From Symsagittifera roscoffensis (Eukaryota > Xenacoelomorpha > Acoela > Convolutidae), in NCBI RefSeq assembly GCF_963678635.1, contig NC_087064.1:65465548-65529547 (forward strand): DNA of 64,000 nucleotides. Direction: 5' to 3'. Both the position numbers and the translations under genes were made by a program. Shown piece after piece: positions 45,979-57,818 of the stretch. Positions within the stretch are counted from its first letter, which is position 1, and each line of letters opens with the position of its first letter. A model generated the notes under the pieces. It was given only the letters and a program-made list of their open reading frames with translations. It did no database searches and was not told where the DNA came from.

Positions 45979-48826
45979 ATATATTAAGTTCCAGTTACAA
46001 ACATTGATCCTATGGCGCAAAGTAAACGTCTAAGCTTTGGAGGTGAAAACTCACTGGTTCGAGCTCGGCTAGGAACTATAATTTTGCAAATTGATGTAAT
46101 TACCGTTTTTGACATGTAAATGTTGCAAAAAAGGTTTATAAATTTAATTTTTGTCCGAATTGTTTTGTTTTATTTCTAGTTTGCGTCAATTAAACAATAT
46201 CGGCGTCTGGTCTGCTCAAATCGATTTCCCGTGTTGACTTCGATACACAAGAAAGCGTATCACACAATTTCATGCAATTAAAAGGCTTGTCACAAAATTC
46301 CATACATGGAAGGGGTAAAAAACGCATATCATAAAATTTCCTGTATGAAAACATCATGATGAGCAATTTTTTTTAAGATGACTAGAACAATTTTCCGAAA
46401 AGTTCCAAAATTTTGGGTGAATTTTTAAAATAGCAAAATCACTTTACGCTGAAGCAAACATTCACCGAAAAAAAAATTGCATGCGATTTTGTGTATAACG
46501 TACTCCAGGCTGAAATTTTGTACAACTGAATTAAAAGTGACTATGAATTTTTGGGTGAATCGCAGTTAAACAATTTTCATGTTTTTTAATAATAAGATAT
46601 TTTTTATTCAGTCAAAATATAGGCCACAATTTGAAACCACCAAATTTTTTGGAGTAAATTTTTTTTCTAGCCATATACAGAAAGTTATGGTTTCTAGTTA
46701 CAATTCTGAGTGAAATTTGATTCATTAATATTCTTGGCAAATCTACAAGTGCAGTTCATTTAATTCATTAAAAATCTTGGAAAAACTACAAATGCAGGTG
46801 ACTTGTGTGATTCTTACCTTTTAAGATACGGGTTTTCATGCGTAACAGAAAACGATGGTTATTGTGTTTTTGGACTAAACACATGAAACAAAACGAAAAT
46901 CGATTTTTTGTTTCATAGAAACGTGCTTGTCAAAAATTTGCTGATATAGAAAAATCGTTATGATAAAAAATCGATGAAAAAAATGCTGGTCGTACTGTTT
47001 TCATACAATTATTTGTACATACGGAATTGTAAAAAGTTGCTTAGTTAACACTTTTCCAGATATGAAATTTGTATGGCAAGAATTTTGGCCAACCCGGCTC
47101 GTTTGAAGAGGCGATTTTGTTCGATGGGTGTTTGGTTTAGGATGAGGAGCTAAATACTTGAAACTCGAGTAAGCTATTTTTTCGTGAACTTATTTTCAAC
47201 GCTATTTGACGCTAGCAAATATTTTCTTGACGTGTTTATAGATTTACTAAGATTTTAGTTAATCCAGTTTCACTTTTTTGTCAATTTTTTTTGACTTTGT
47301 AGCCAATTTTATCGTCTAACTTGCCATTCTATGCATTCGGTTAGGTAGTTTGAAAAATGGTCATGTGGCTTTTTGTCATTTTAGTCAAAGAAAAGTATTA
47401 TGTAAGCTCAATGAACTTTCTTGTAACGTTAGGATTCTTGTTTAGAACATAGATATTTTTTGAAAATTCCAACGGGTTGAAATAACTATGTGCTGATTGA
47501 GTAGCTTTTGAATCAAATGGCTAGAGTTGCCACGAAATCTCATTTAACTCATTCTAGAGAAAAATTAAAATTATCCCAACGTGAGCATTTTTTTTGCATT
47601 GAATAATAACAACTGCCATTTCTTTTTGTTTTTAGAGATGAAAACAGCGTAAAACTTTGTTTTTCGATCCTTAGTTTTGAGAGGAAATTACAATTGTTTT
47701 TATATTATGAAATTTTTCTAACGAAAAATTTCAATTAATTCACGAAAGCTAAAAAAAAAATTGTTGAAATTTTCTGTACATTTTTCATATTTTGAGTATC
47801 CAACAGAAAAACAAATCACCTCAAAAACCTCTAAGTTTCAATAAACATATAATCTTGATTTTTTCCGTTAAAACCAACCCAGCCCGAGAAAACTCGACCG
47901 AGTTGCGATATATTTAAATTGGATCTTAATTTAGAACTGCAAGTCATTTATTCAGCGTGCCTATTTGTAATTAAACAAATGATTTTAAAGCGAATCATAA
48001 AAAAAATCAGAAATCAGTTAGCTTGAATAAAAATTTAAGCCTGAGAAAAATTTTAGACGTTTCTGAAACAATACAAAAAGCAATCACATATATGTCTCAA
48101 CTTTTTGAGTTTTTGAGGTCAGCTTCTTTTTTGAATTATTTTACCAGATGCAGTTGATTATTTTCACAAGTCTTTAGCTTGTGCAGATATGAATGAAGTT
48201 TCAAATAGTACAGAACTTTTGAAAAAGCTTAAGACTTTTGGGCAAAAAGTCATCTGCTCAAATTACTCGGCTCGTTTTTCTGCTAACTCTTAGCAGGAAA
48301 TTGTCTGATGCTCAAAAACGTAACAAAAAGCTCAAAATGACTTGAAAAGCAAATTTTTCTTTCCAAGCGACAGCCAGGTATCATTCAATGCAAGCATATC
48401 TTTTGATCACATGTTTAATGAAGTCCTTTAACTTAACGGATTTTCGAAAAATACAACGTTTCTAAAGTTTTAAAGTTGTCCTTTTTGATGTTGTTTTCCT
48501 CTTCGTTTTTGATTTTGTCGCAGGATCCTTTTGAATCATTTCAATTTTTGCAATTTTCTCTGATAAACATTTCCGTTACTTTTTCAAAAACCGTAACTCA
48601 ATGAGAACTATTCAATAGTAGTTAATTTTACATGGCATATTTTTGAGTTTCAAGTGGCGATAAGCCTCGCGCCTTGCTTCGCCTGCGTGTTGAAGCTGAT
48701 CACGTTTATTCCCGAGAGAACAGTCTTACTTTTTTTCGCTTTTTGAGGCTATGTGTCTGTGCACGCGTGTCCGCATGTGTAGGGGGGGGGGGGTCGAAAT
48801 TCATCTATAAATTAAAAAGGCCATAC

Positions 48827-48951
48827 CGGTCCAATATGTCTGATAGGCAGTATGGCGATGTTGACGGAGTTTCTTCTCAGTCCAGCCGTCCCCCCAGCAC
48901 CACCACTCCCACTTGGACATCCCGGGGGGTTCCCCACAGTGCCCGCACCAC
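48827..48951 (-). CDS. Host gene penultimate exon, cassette 3 (proximal)
   Basis: Same exon, splice sites and phases as 23354-23478, with one base change (AGG to GGG, Arg to Gly) in the Gly/Ser-rich loop. A longer plus-strand frame seen here (48674-48955) is its antisense shadow. Confidence 0.65.
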
Positions 48952-49545
48952 CTAACAGACAAAAAGAGCAAATAATTCAGTTTGATCGGAGGCTATTCTC
49001 ATGCGCGAAAACTGTCGGATCGGAGGCTATTCTCATGGCGAAAACTCTCAAACCAATCCTGTCCGAAATGGGAACCGGCTTACTAGCATACGCAACTTAT
49101 TCCCATATCGGACAGTTTGAAAAGAGCTGATTGGTTCAATAATTAAATTTTCGCGCATTCGACCCTTATATCATCGTGGGTGTGGCCTCTTGCATGCGAG
49201 CCGCTTAACATGTGCAATAGTGAGTTTAAGCCAGAGGTAGCTTTCTCATAGAGTAATTTCAGATAAGGTACGCCGTCTGTTCGTCACGCTGTCTTATTTT
49301 CGGCCGGATAGATTCGTGCAACTTCTTAGTCTAATAACAATCTTAATCTTACTCTTATATCTCCTAGTCTCAATAGATCTAGTGTTTACTGGTATTCGCG
49401 CGTTAGTCTTTGAGCTTGTCCCAAAGGCGAACAACTGTAGTCTATGATTTATTCAAATTGTTCTGGTGCTGAAATTTCAAGTAGTTTCAGCACTTACAAA
49501 TAATTGCCAGTGTTAGTAGTGGAATATGATTGGTTAGTTAGTAAT

Positions 49546-51393
49546 GGGGGTTAAGAAATTAGACGACAAGCAAATTAGACGGAGGTACTGAAAACGAAAT
49601 TAGACGGTTTTGTAAAACTGCAATTGTGAGAAAATAGACGAAAGTGAGAGAGATTAAAATTGTTTGCAGACAAACTGCGTGAGAAAAGTAATATTGTTTG
49701 CAGACAGTTAAATTTCGGTAGCCAAAAATGCAAAATTTCAAAAAAGTTTCATCGAAATATCGAGGTGGACAAAATCTTAATACCGACGAAGGTTATAGAT
49801 TTAAAAAAGATAGCAAAACCAAATTTGGTTGTCCTTATTGCTGTGTTATCTCCAATTGCTTCGGAAGATTAATGACAAATTTAGAAATTACAAAAATTAT
49901 TCGAAAATCAGGCAACCACAGTCACGAACCCGACCTTTTGTACAACGACGAAGAAAATTTTCGCCAAAATATTCTGACCAAAATCTAAAATGATCCGACA
50001 AAATCGGTGAAAAATGATTTACGACGAGCAAGTTAAACTGAATCCGGAAATCGGAAATCCACCGGAGTTTCACAAAATTAGCAGCGGGATACTAAAAAAC
50101 GAACTCGAATTTCGCCAAAACTTCCGATAATTTTACAGAATGGGAAAATAGATGGTATGTGAAGTAAAACGAGCGATAATCAAGATTTTGTGTTACATCA
50201 AGATGTTGGATTAGTGCTTTTTTGTTCGCTAAAAAATCTGCAATTTTTGCAAAACCCAAAAAATTTTATAAATTGGATGAAACAAAATTGTTTCATCAAA
50301 TTTATACAATATCCAGTGTAGTGCAAGATCAAAAAATCCGTCACTTTAGGCTCTGATGTCCGAAAAAACAGAGGAAGCTTACCAAAGTTTGTTGGAAAAA
50401 ATTGACGAAAAATGTCAAGTTTTTTTGTCGAAAATTTTTGAACCAGGTTTTATTATATCCGATTACGAGACGGGTTTCATCGCCGCAGTGAAAAAATTGA
50501 TGCCACAAGTCGATCAATTGGGCTGTAATTTTCATTATACTCAAGCAGTTTTCCGAAAAAATCAAATTTTTGGTCTTATTATTGCCTACAGGAATAATGG
50601 TCCATTTCAGCTAACTTTTCTCAAAATTTTCAGCCTAGGATTTTTATCAATCGACCAGGTGATTACAAATTTTGACAATTTAAATCAATCTGGTATATGC
50701 CGAAGACTGAAGATTTTCTTCCCAAAAATCGAAATTTTGTCAATTATGTAAAAAAAACATGGATCCAAAAAACTGGAGTTTTTATGTGGAACGTTTATGA
50801 TAGACCACAAAATCTCGGAACAACAAACGCCTGGTAATCATGGCATGCTTCCTGGAACAGAAAATTTGGAAGAAACCACCCATTTTTATGGGTAGTTGTG
50901 GAAAAATTGAAAAAACAGGAAAAAATCACAAAAAAATGTATACTCGAAACTTTCGAAAGGTGAACCTCCACCTCCACAGAAAAAAAAAGTGGCGTTTGCT
51001 TAATGCTAAAATCCAGCGATTGAAAAACAATTGAGCGGAGAATATTATCAGTTGGGACATTTATTGGAACAATCTAGGCGTTATTTGCCGAAATTTGTTT
51101 TTAAAAAAATGAACGTAAATTTTACATGTCAGTTATGCATAATAATTTATTCAATTCAAAACTCTTCTGTAATTTTCGGATTTGACGTTTTATGTTCATT
51201 TAAGTTAATTGTTTTGATAGGTAATGTCATTTTATATTCTTTTTGTATTCGTGAAACTTGACTTTTAAGAAAAAATTTTGTTGGCCCTTTCCTTTTCATA
51301 GCAGCGACGTCTAAAATGCCAGATCTCTGAAATAAAATACCGTCTAACTGCCTTTTTGTACAATCCGTCTAATTTGCTTATCGTCTAGGCCCC
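49546..51393 (+). mobile_element. Degenerate MULE transposon, unit copy 3
   Basis: Tandem copy of 24073-25919, with target duplications GTTAGTAAT (49537-49545 and 51394-51402) and the same FLYWCH and transposase remnants. Confidence 0.85.
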
Positions 51394-53047
51394 GTTAGTA
51401 ATATTTTATCGAGATAGTTTTATAATATAATTGGTTTATAACTACAAGTCCAGAACTGGTTCCAATAGAGTTACAAGTGAGTTTGCTTGATTGCAAATGT
51501 GACAAAACAAACTCAATTCTAATTGCGCATGCTAATATACTAAGATCTCTACAATGAGAAAAGACCCTAACTCCCCCTGTAGTTTTTTTATCTAATGATT
51601 AATTGAAAAAAAACTGTTCTCTTATCAATCAAGATGTGCAGGAGTGCTTAAAGATCAGCTCTTTGCTGTAATCGGGGGGAATCCCTTATACCAGGAAGAC
51701 TAAATGCCCTTGGTTTATGATAACCAATAAGAATTTTGTATTCAAAAATCTGAAAGAATTAAGCTGGAAATGAGAGAAGCTGAGTTATGGATAATTTTTA
51801 GCTAATCAGAGTTGTCAAAAATTGTATCTTCTCGCTATTCGTTGAGCGTTTCAATAGAAAACCGAAAACAAATCGACAGACTGAAATAAAAACTTTCTCC
51901 CGGCGGACTGTTTGCTTTAGGCGAATCGGAGCGCTTTTAAATGAACCATTCGTGCCTCAGATCTGCCAGCTCGCAACATTTATCAGCTAAACTTCTGCTC
52001 GGACAGTTTTTTCGCTCTTTACACATATACGCAACTTCTTCCAAACTTTTGAATTTTGATTGATTGATAAAGTACCGTGAATAAGAAGTTTTTCACGGGT
52101 GCGGCTTTGACAAAGATTTTCAAATTTCTTATAAATCAGCCGTTTAGAGTTTTTGAGTTCTTTCTGAAACCCCAAAATTACCACACTCGCCAGTTTTGTT
52201 GCTTTGCAGGCATTTTTTTTCGATGGAATTTTTGACCAAAAAAATGAGTTTATGAGCGCACTCCCCTGTCAAAGTTAGTCATTTTTGGTGATTTTTGTGA
52301 TTCTTGGGTCATTGAGGGACTAACTGGTCTGCCTGAAAAGGTTATCGTAAACTGGTCCCAAAAGATGACCCTTCGGAAAACAAAACAGCCAAGACTTAGT
52401 ACGACTTGCCAATTTTTTGGTTCAAATAATCGCTTGTTACGAATTGTCTCTTGTTACGAACTTTCGCTAGCTATGGATTGTCAGCTGTTACAAATTGTTG
52501 CTCAAACCACCCTATTACATGATTAGCGTAAAAAAGGTCTCTTTCAATATTTTTTCTACTTTTGTTTCATATATTGTTGAAAGCTCATAAAATGTGATTT
52601 ATATGTTGATCTAGCTGCAATCAATTATTTCTTCACGCTTCTGCTAGCGCCTACCCGCGCCGAAAACAAGTTAAAAAATATTCAAAAACGTATTTTTTTT
52701 GCATTTTTGCTTAGAGTTGCTTTTCAATTTGCTTAACTTCGTCTAAAAAGTCAATAATGAGTAAAAAATGATATTGCTTGAAAAAGTCACAACAGTTGTT
52801 TCTCCTTAACAAATAGTTTGAAAAGCTTTTTGCGCTCTGTTTCAGCAATACATGCTCTAAATATATTATTATATCTAATACTGGGCATGTTCCTGCCATC
52901 GTGTCATACATTTATTATAGTAGCCTTTAAGCTGACTAGATTTTATGACCAGCCGTTCCATGTTAAAATTCGACCTTTTCCATTTGAGGAAAGCTAAGTA
53001 AACAAGACAAAATGCAATTGAATTTACATTTATAACTTTTAATTTAC

Positions 53048-53260
53048 CAGAGTTTGAGTTAGTAGAACTGGCAGGCGCGTGGCTAGTGTATTGCTGTTGT
53101 TGTTGTTGCTGCTGCTGTTGTTGTTGTTGTCTATTGTGAGTGCCTCCCCCATGAGTGGTGTCGGGGAGACTGAGTTGGAAAATGAGCCCCCCACTTGTCC
53201 CCACCATCAGTTGGTCTCCGTAAGTGGCACAATGAGTCACACAGATGTTCTCGTCTTCTT
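53048..53260 (-). CDS. Host gene polyQ exon, cassette 3 (proximal)
   Basis: 213-bp exon with Q13. It receives one base (G) from the exon at 55949-56144 across a 2.7 kb intron, giving continuous FSLEEDENICVTH. All phases fit. It carries the strand DQLMVGTSGGLIFQL of the propeller. Confidence 0.7.
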
Positions 53261-53471
53261 CTGCAAATCACAAAAACCAGTTTCAACAAAAACTAGTGCC
53301 GCTAAAAAACCTTTGTCCTTATATTTCCTATTTTTATCGAGGCAAAATAAAAAACACCGCAAATTTTTTTCTCTGGCGTTATCAAATTGTCTAGAATGGA
53401 TTACTTTATTTACTTTTATTACCTTATATTTACTTTTTCAACTGCCGTACACCCAGGCGCGGATCTAGGAT

Positions 53472-54238
53472 TTGCTTGAGGGCAAAGTTATTAATAAAAA
53501 GAAATTTCGATATATCCCCACCACAAAAATCGAATATACTGGCACCAACAATTTAGCGATACTAGACCTAAAGCGGATGACAACAAATGGTACCGAAAGG
53601 GGACCCTTTGGGTGGTCAGAAATTCAAATCCTTGAGGAGAATAAACTCTCCCCATCTACCATTGAAACGGTTGGTGGAATTGTTAAACACTTAGAGAAAT
53701 TTTTGTTTGGATGCATTCCTTGGCGAGTTTTTCCTCAAAAAAATATCGCGATCATCTTCGTTACAAAAACATTCTCTTTAAAAACAGTTCTTGAACCCCC
53801 TAAATGTGCCATTGCGTATACTTTTGACAGTGGCGATGCATTTTGGATTCTTTTTTTCCAGGTTTTGTGGCCAGTTAATGAGGGTACTAAAATAGAGTTC
53901 GTAAGTGAGTTTTTTTGGCTTCATAATTCTTGGTAAAAAAGTAGTCAAAAAATATGTTGATTCCTTTTTTCTAAATTTTGGTTTAGACAGGGGGCATTTG
54001 GAACAAAACTGTCAAATTATAAGCCGAAGAGAAAACTTTTCAAAATACTATTTTTTTATGTATTGTTTACTGTGATTATATGCCGGTATTTTTTCAACTG
54101 GCGAAAAGTAACGAAAAAGGGACTAAATAGTGTACCAAGACGTGAAAAGAGCGTTGAATTCAGGTTTTTTTTCTTCTCAGAATTTTTAAAGTAAAAATAA
54201 ATACCACAAATAATGGTTACTTTGAGGCAATTGACATA
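53472..54238 (+). pseudogene. Broken unrecognised plus-strand ORF, unit copy 3
   Basis: In this copy the first frame continues to 53936 (154 codons), bridging the point where copies 1 and 2 shift. It then breaks near a T7 run. Its 3' part is diverged and is cut by the insertion at 54239. Confidence 0.4.
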
Positions 54239-55187
54239 CCCGCATCCAGTTTCAAGCGTTAATAATCGATTATATTACGATTTTAAAACCAGTCTCACTA
54301 AAATTGAGAAACAATAGATTTTAATCAATTAATCATCGATTATAATCTCTTTTTTTTTCAAATCAAATTATAATTAATTATAATCCATTATAATCGATTA
54401 TTTATTCGTCTATTTTTCCATACAATTATAATCGATTATAATTGATTATAATCCATTATTTTTATTCAAAATTCTTTTTCGTTAGTTTTGCACAAAAATC
54501 CATTATAATCGATTATAATTGATTATAATCCCTTTTTTTGTCCATTTTTGTCTTCGAAGTTGCATATAAATTGCTTATATTTTATGCTTTTTGTGGACGT
54601 TGGTTCCTATGAAAAATGAGAAAAAATTTTTCAAAATTTTCCATTTAATTCATATTTATAAGTTTTTTTCCATTTCTTCCCCATTAGAGTTGTTTTGTGA
54701 TGCATATTTTAAGCTTTTATAAACACCAAAACATCAGCAAATTGATTTAGTTTCATGATTGATTCGGAAAAATTATCTTTCATCTACCGCGAGAAACTTT
54801 CCAGTCATATGAAAGGATCTCTGTGAAACTTTTGTTTCGTGGTAAAACTTTGTGTTCAGATGAACCAAAGTGTTCAAGAGATCTCTCTTTTAGAGATTTT
54901 CTCATTGACACAAAAAAAACCCATAAGATACAATTCGAAAATAGAAAAATTCCGGCAAAATAAGAGATTATAATCGATTATAATTGATTTTAAGGGTTTT
55001 TAGTAAGAACTATAATCAATTATAATCGATTATAAGAGATTATAATCTCTTGGAAAATATCACGATTATAATCAATTATAAATCCCTTAAGGACCTAATT
55101 TTGGTAATTGTAATCGATTATAATTGTCAAAAAATCATCAAAATAATCCGTTATAATCGATTACTTACGCCTAAACTTGGATGCGGG
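54239..55187. mobile_element. 949-bp TA-flanked element with palindromic internal repeats
   Basis: Present only in unit copy 3; copies 1 and 2 show the empty site GACATACATTC. The element starts CCCGCATCCAGTTT and ends with the complement of CCCGCATCCAAGTTT. It is flanked by a TA duplication (54237-54238, 55188-55189), as for Tc1/mariner-type insertions. Internally it carries many copies of ATTATAATCGATTATAAT and ATTATAATTGATTATAATCC, in two clusters (54260-54540 and 54965-55165). It has no coding capacity. The empty sites in the sister copies make the insertion call very secure; the superfamily is inferred from the TA duplication only. Confidence 0.85.
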
Positions 55188-55732
55188 TACATTCAAAAAA
55201 ATTCCTTTCAAACAGTAATTCAATTGACAAAAGTTTTTTGTTTTGTGTTGTTTTAATTTGTGAAGAAGGAACGGTTTTCTTGATATTTGTCGAGTTGTAA
55301 CTAACTAATTGGGGCATGATGTTACATGGTTGATACTGCAGTCGTAGTTGTTACTCGCAATATTATGAAAAAATAAGAGGTCATGCGTCTTGTGATTGAA
55401 CAAGAGCGGCACTAATTTGATTTTTTTGAAGTCTACGTTTCTACGAGGTTGTTGAACAACTGAGGATTCATCTACTCGCTTTGTTTTGTACGTCTTCAAT
55501 TGATTTGAGCTCTGTTTTGTTTAGTTTCAATGTCAAATTGAGGACTCTGATAACATTTTGGTGTTTGCCTGGAAAAAGGCATAGTTTTTTTGGGTTACAT
55601 TTTAGCGTTCTTGCGAAAATTAAACTATGCCGCAGACCAATAAAAAGCAAAAGTTTATTTAACACAAACTTTGGAAAATTACCGCAACGAATACATCGAT
55701 ATAAAACTTTCGGGATAAAATTTTTTAAAAAA

Positions 55733-55895
55733 ACGCTCAAGGTTTGAGCGGTTGTTACAAGGTTCTGAGCAGTTTTGAACGGTTTTGAACAATTTGATTG
55801 TTTCTTGCATGGATTTGAGCTGTTTTTGAGCGGTTTGAGCGCAATTGTAAAAAAAAACACTCAAACCGCTGAAATATTGAACTGCTTTTGAGCGT
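55733..55895. repeat. Degenerate TTTGAGCGG repeat cluster
   Basis: The motif TTTGAGCGGTT and variants (TTGAGCTGTTTTTGAGCGG, TCTGAGCAG, TTTGAACGG) recur in both orientations. The outer parts read ACGCTCAA at the left and TTGAGCGT at the right, so it could be a small decayed inverted-repeat element. I find no target duplication. It lies in the host intron just after the 55949-56144 exon. Confidence 0.4.
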
Positions 55896-55948
55896 GATCT
55901 CGACTAGGGGAGTGAGAATTATGAGAATGGTTGAGTACAAGTAGCTAC

Positions 55949-56144
55949 CTAGGCTGAAAGATCCGTCGTCCAATTGGACAGTGGTGAGGTTGAGACTTCC
56001 GGTGGGTGTGAAGTGAGTGAGGTTGTAGAAGTGCACAGTGGGGTTGAATTCACACACGACTATGAGGAGATTGTTGCGTCTGATCATGCTCCGAACACAT
56101 GTCAAGTTAGAAGGCATGTTCTTGTCCACCACTTGGATGCGACG
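55949..56144 (-). CDS. Host gene exon (propeller strands, last single-copy exon)
   Basis: 196-bp exon between acceptor TGTATTGTAG and donor CCTAG|GTAGCT, starting in phase 0 and leaving one base. It encodes RRIQVVDKNMPSN, then TCVRSMIRRNNLLIVVCEF and PTVHFYNLTHFTPTGSLNL, a blade like the 'VRxLxxxGxxVWVSxxxxxxLxLYHxxTxxxLxxV' strand set of JIP and ARHGEF10 proteins. Next comes DDGSFSL, joined to the polyQ exon. Confidence 0.7.
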
Positions 56145-56969
56145 CTACAATACAAACACTTCTCATTTTAGTCAAAATTAATCAAAATAAAAAAAATGTT
56201 TTACATCTTATGATAATGAAGGGTTTTCACGCAGAAAATATCCAGAAGTTATCTCTGTAAATGTCACTTAAACAAATTTAGTACAGCATGGAAAATCAAC
56301 ATTAAAACTACAGATCTGTTGTCAGGTGTCTGTTCACGCTTTTTTTACAAACCCGCCCCTCCCTTCATTCAGTTTTTTATATTGTTAACATTGTTCGCGT
56401 TGTTCAGTTCCTCTTGAAAGAGGGTTAATTAACTAATTGCAAATACATTTGGTTCTCAACTGAACTTCAACTTCGTAAAACCAATGGTGTTACCGTAAAT
56501 GTATGTTTATCTGGTTGGGGATGGTAAAATATCCTAGCTTACTAACGACCTGTTGCTATTTTTATTTTAAAGAAACTACGGCACAAAAAGTTTTGCCAAA
56601 ACGTATTCTAGAGTTTTAACAGAGCTCGAAAATTGGATATGGTTGAATGGAAAAAGGTCGACAAAGTTTTAATCGTGCAACCTCCCCCAGCACCACGCGG
56701 TAAAAAGTTCCTGCAAACCCACCATTCCAGTTTCAATTTAAAGTCAAGTGTATAGGTCAGCCATTTTCACTTCTTCTTTCGACTTATGCTACACTACAAT
56801 TGATCTCAATTACACTATTACACTGTTTCAATCTAAAATACTGTTCGCAACTAAAATGCATGAAATGATTTTAATATTTCATTATTTTTAAAAGTTTTTT
56901 TTCTGCTGTTTCAAGTGGCCTAAATTTAATTAATGTCTCGAACATGAAACAAAGTGTAATTGCTCTGAC
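56145..56969. other. Host intron, no other feature seen
   Basis: AT-rich intron DNA. I see no repeat boundary or RNA gene. Confidence 0.5.
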
Positions 56970-57109
56970 CAGTTCAGTGAGTGTTTGTACATTGACTATG
57001 ATTATGTGATCTCCTGAGGCGACGATTAGTTTGTCCCCTGCGGCCACTAAGACACTCTTGATGGCCGAGTTGGACACCCGACAACTGTCCGACACACTCA
57101 AACGCATCC
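56970..57109 (-). CDS. Host gene exon (propeller strands)
   Basis: 140-bp exon after acceptor GCTTTTTTTCAG. The first two bases complete the G left upstream, and the exon ends in phase 0 at GAACTG|GTCAGA. The donor is non-consensus beyond GT, but the same GTCAGA is used by the 63385-63567 exon. It encodes SDSCRVSNSAIKSVLVAAG, then DKLIVASGDHIIIVNVQTLTE, a clear 'xVLxxxxxLxVASGxxIxxxNxxT' beta-blade. Confidence 0.7.
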
Positions 57110-57244
57110 CTGAAAAAAAGCAGACTCGTTTTCATTAGAAAAATTACTTAAAGACCATTTATTCACGATGGAAAGAACCAGCATACCAGCTTTACAGCTC
57201 ATCACGGCGAACCGCTGTTGTGCCACAGCTTAAAATTTAGATGC

Positions 57245-57380
57245 AATTTTTTTGTTGCTATTTTTTATGGGACTGGGTAATGCTGTCTCACCCTCAAGCA
57301 ACGAGCACGGATCATGGTGGGCTTCGAACATCCGACTTTTGGATTGAGAGACGCGGCGTAACCACTTCACCACTAGAATT
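57245..57380 (-). mobile_element. tRNA-derived SINE-like element
   Basis: On the minus strand an A-box-like TAGTGGTGAAGTGGTTA (57359-57375) is followed ~30 bp later by a B box GTTCGAAGC (57321-57329), the internal RNA polymerase III promoter layout of a tRNA head. A body ending TACCCAGTCCC and an A-rich tail (ATAAAAAATAGCAACAAAAAAA) follow. This is a typical SINE plan. I do not see a clear target duplication. Confidence 0.6.
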
Positions 57381-57390
57381 TTCATTGCAT

Positions 57391-57784
57391 TTACCGAAAC
57401 TATAAATTTACTTCATTTAAAAAAAATTCCACCTTTTTAAACTCAAGCCAGCGGGAAAAACATGAGCTCAAAAACCAATTTGAAGAGATGAATTCTTTTT
57501 GAGCCAACCGCAAAAGATCCAGTACAAAAGACATTAATCATGCATCATAACTAGACGTTATATACATCAATCGGTTTTTTTAAGGCTATAGATGCCAGTT
57601 TAGAGCTTCGTATAGAATTGCGATTTAGAATTTCGAGTTCAACTAAAAATTAAACTTTTGTTTCGCAAATTTTTGATTGGTATCAATCAATCCGAGCTTC
57701 TATTTCTTTTTTTGACACGATTTTTGTAATGCGACAACTTGCAACAAAAGACAACTCTCATTAAAAGACAACTCGCAATATAAT
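57391..57784. other. Host intron, no other feature seen
   Basis: AT-rich intron. It contains several ACAACTC/GACAACTCGCAA-type short repeats near 57730-57780 but no clear element. Confidence 0.4.
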
Positions 57785-57818
57785 CACCGCCGCAGTCGCG
57801 CCAACGTGTTGCGAGCTT

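Larger units (their letters stand above)
41805..55499. repeat. Tandem unit, copy 3 (13,695 bp), with insertion
   Basis: This is the rightmost copy and the one joined to the single-copy part of the host gene, so its terminal exons are the proximal set. It is longer than the others because of the 949-bp element at 54239-55187. The ~490 bp to the left of that insertion (53740-54238) differ from copies 1 and 2 at about 20 positions, while the rest of the unit differs only at scattered sites. Private changes include G12 at 48782-48793 and the Arg to Gly codon in the penultimate exon. Confidence 0.95.

Noticed and set aside
48674-48955. Plus-strand frame with a plausible N-terminus (MSDRQYGDVDG) over the penultimate exon
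   Set aside because: The minus strand here has matching acceptor and donor, correct phases on both sides and propeller-like residues; the plus frame is short, ends abruptly and is open in full only in copy 3.
54260-55165. CRISPR-like array of short repeats
   Set aside because: The repeats are AT palindromes without regular unique spacers, inside a TIR element of a eukaryotic locus.
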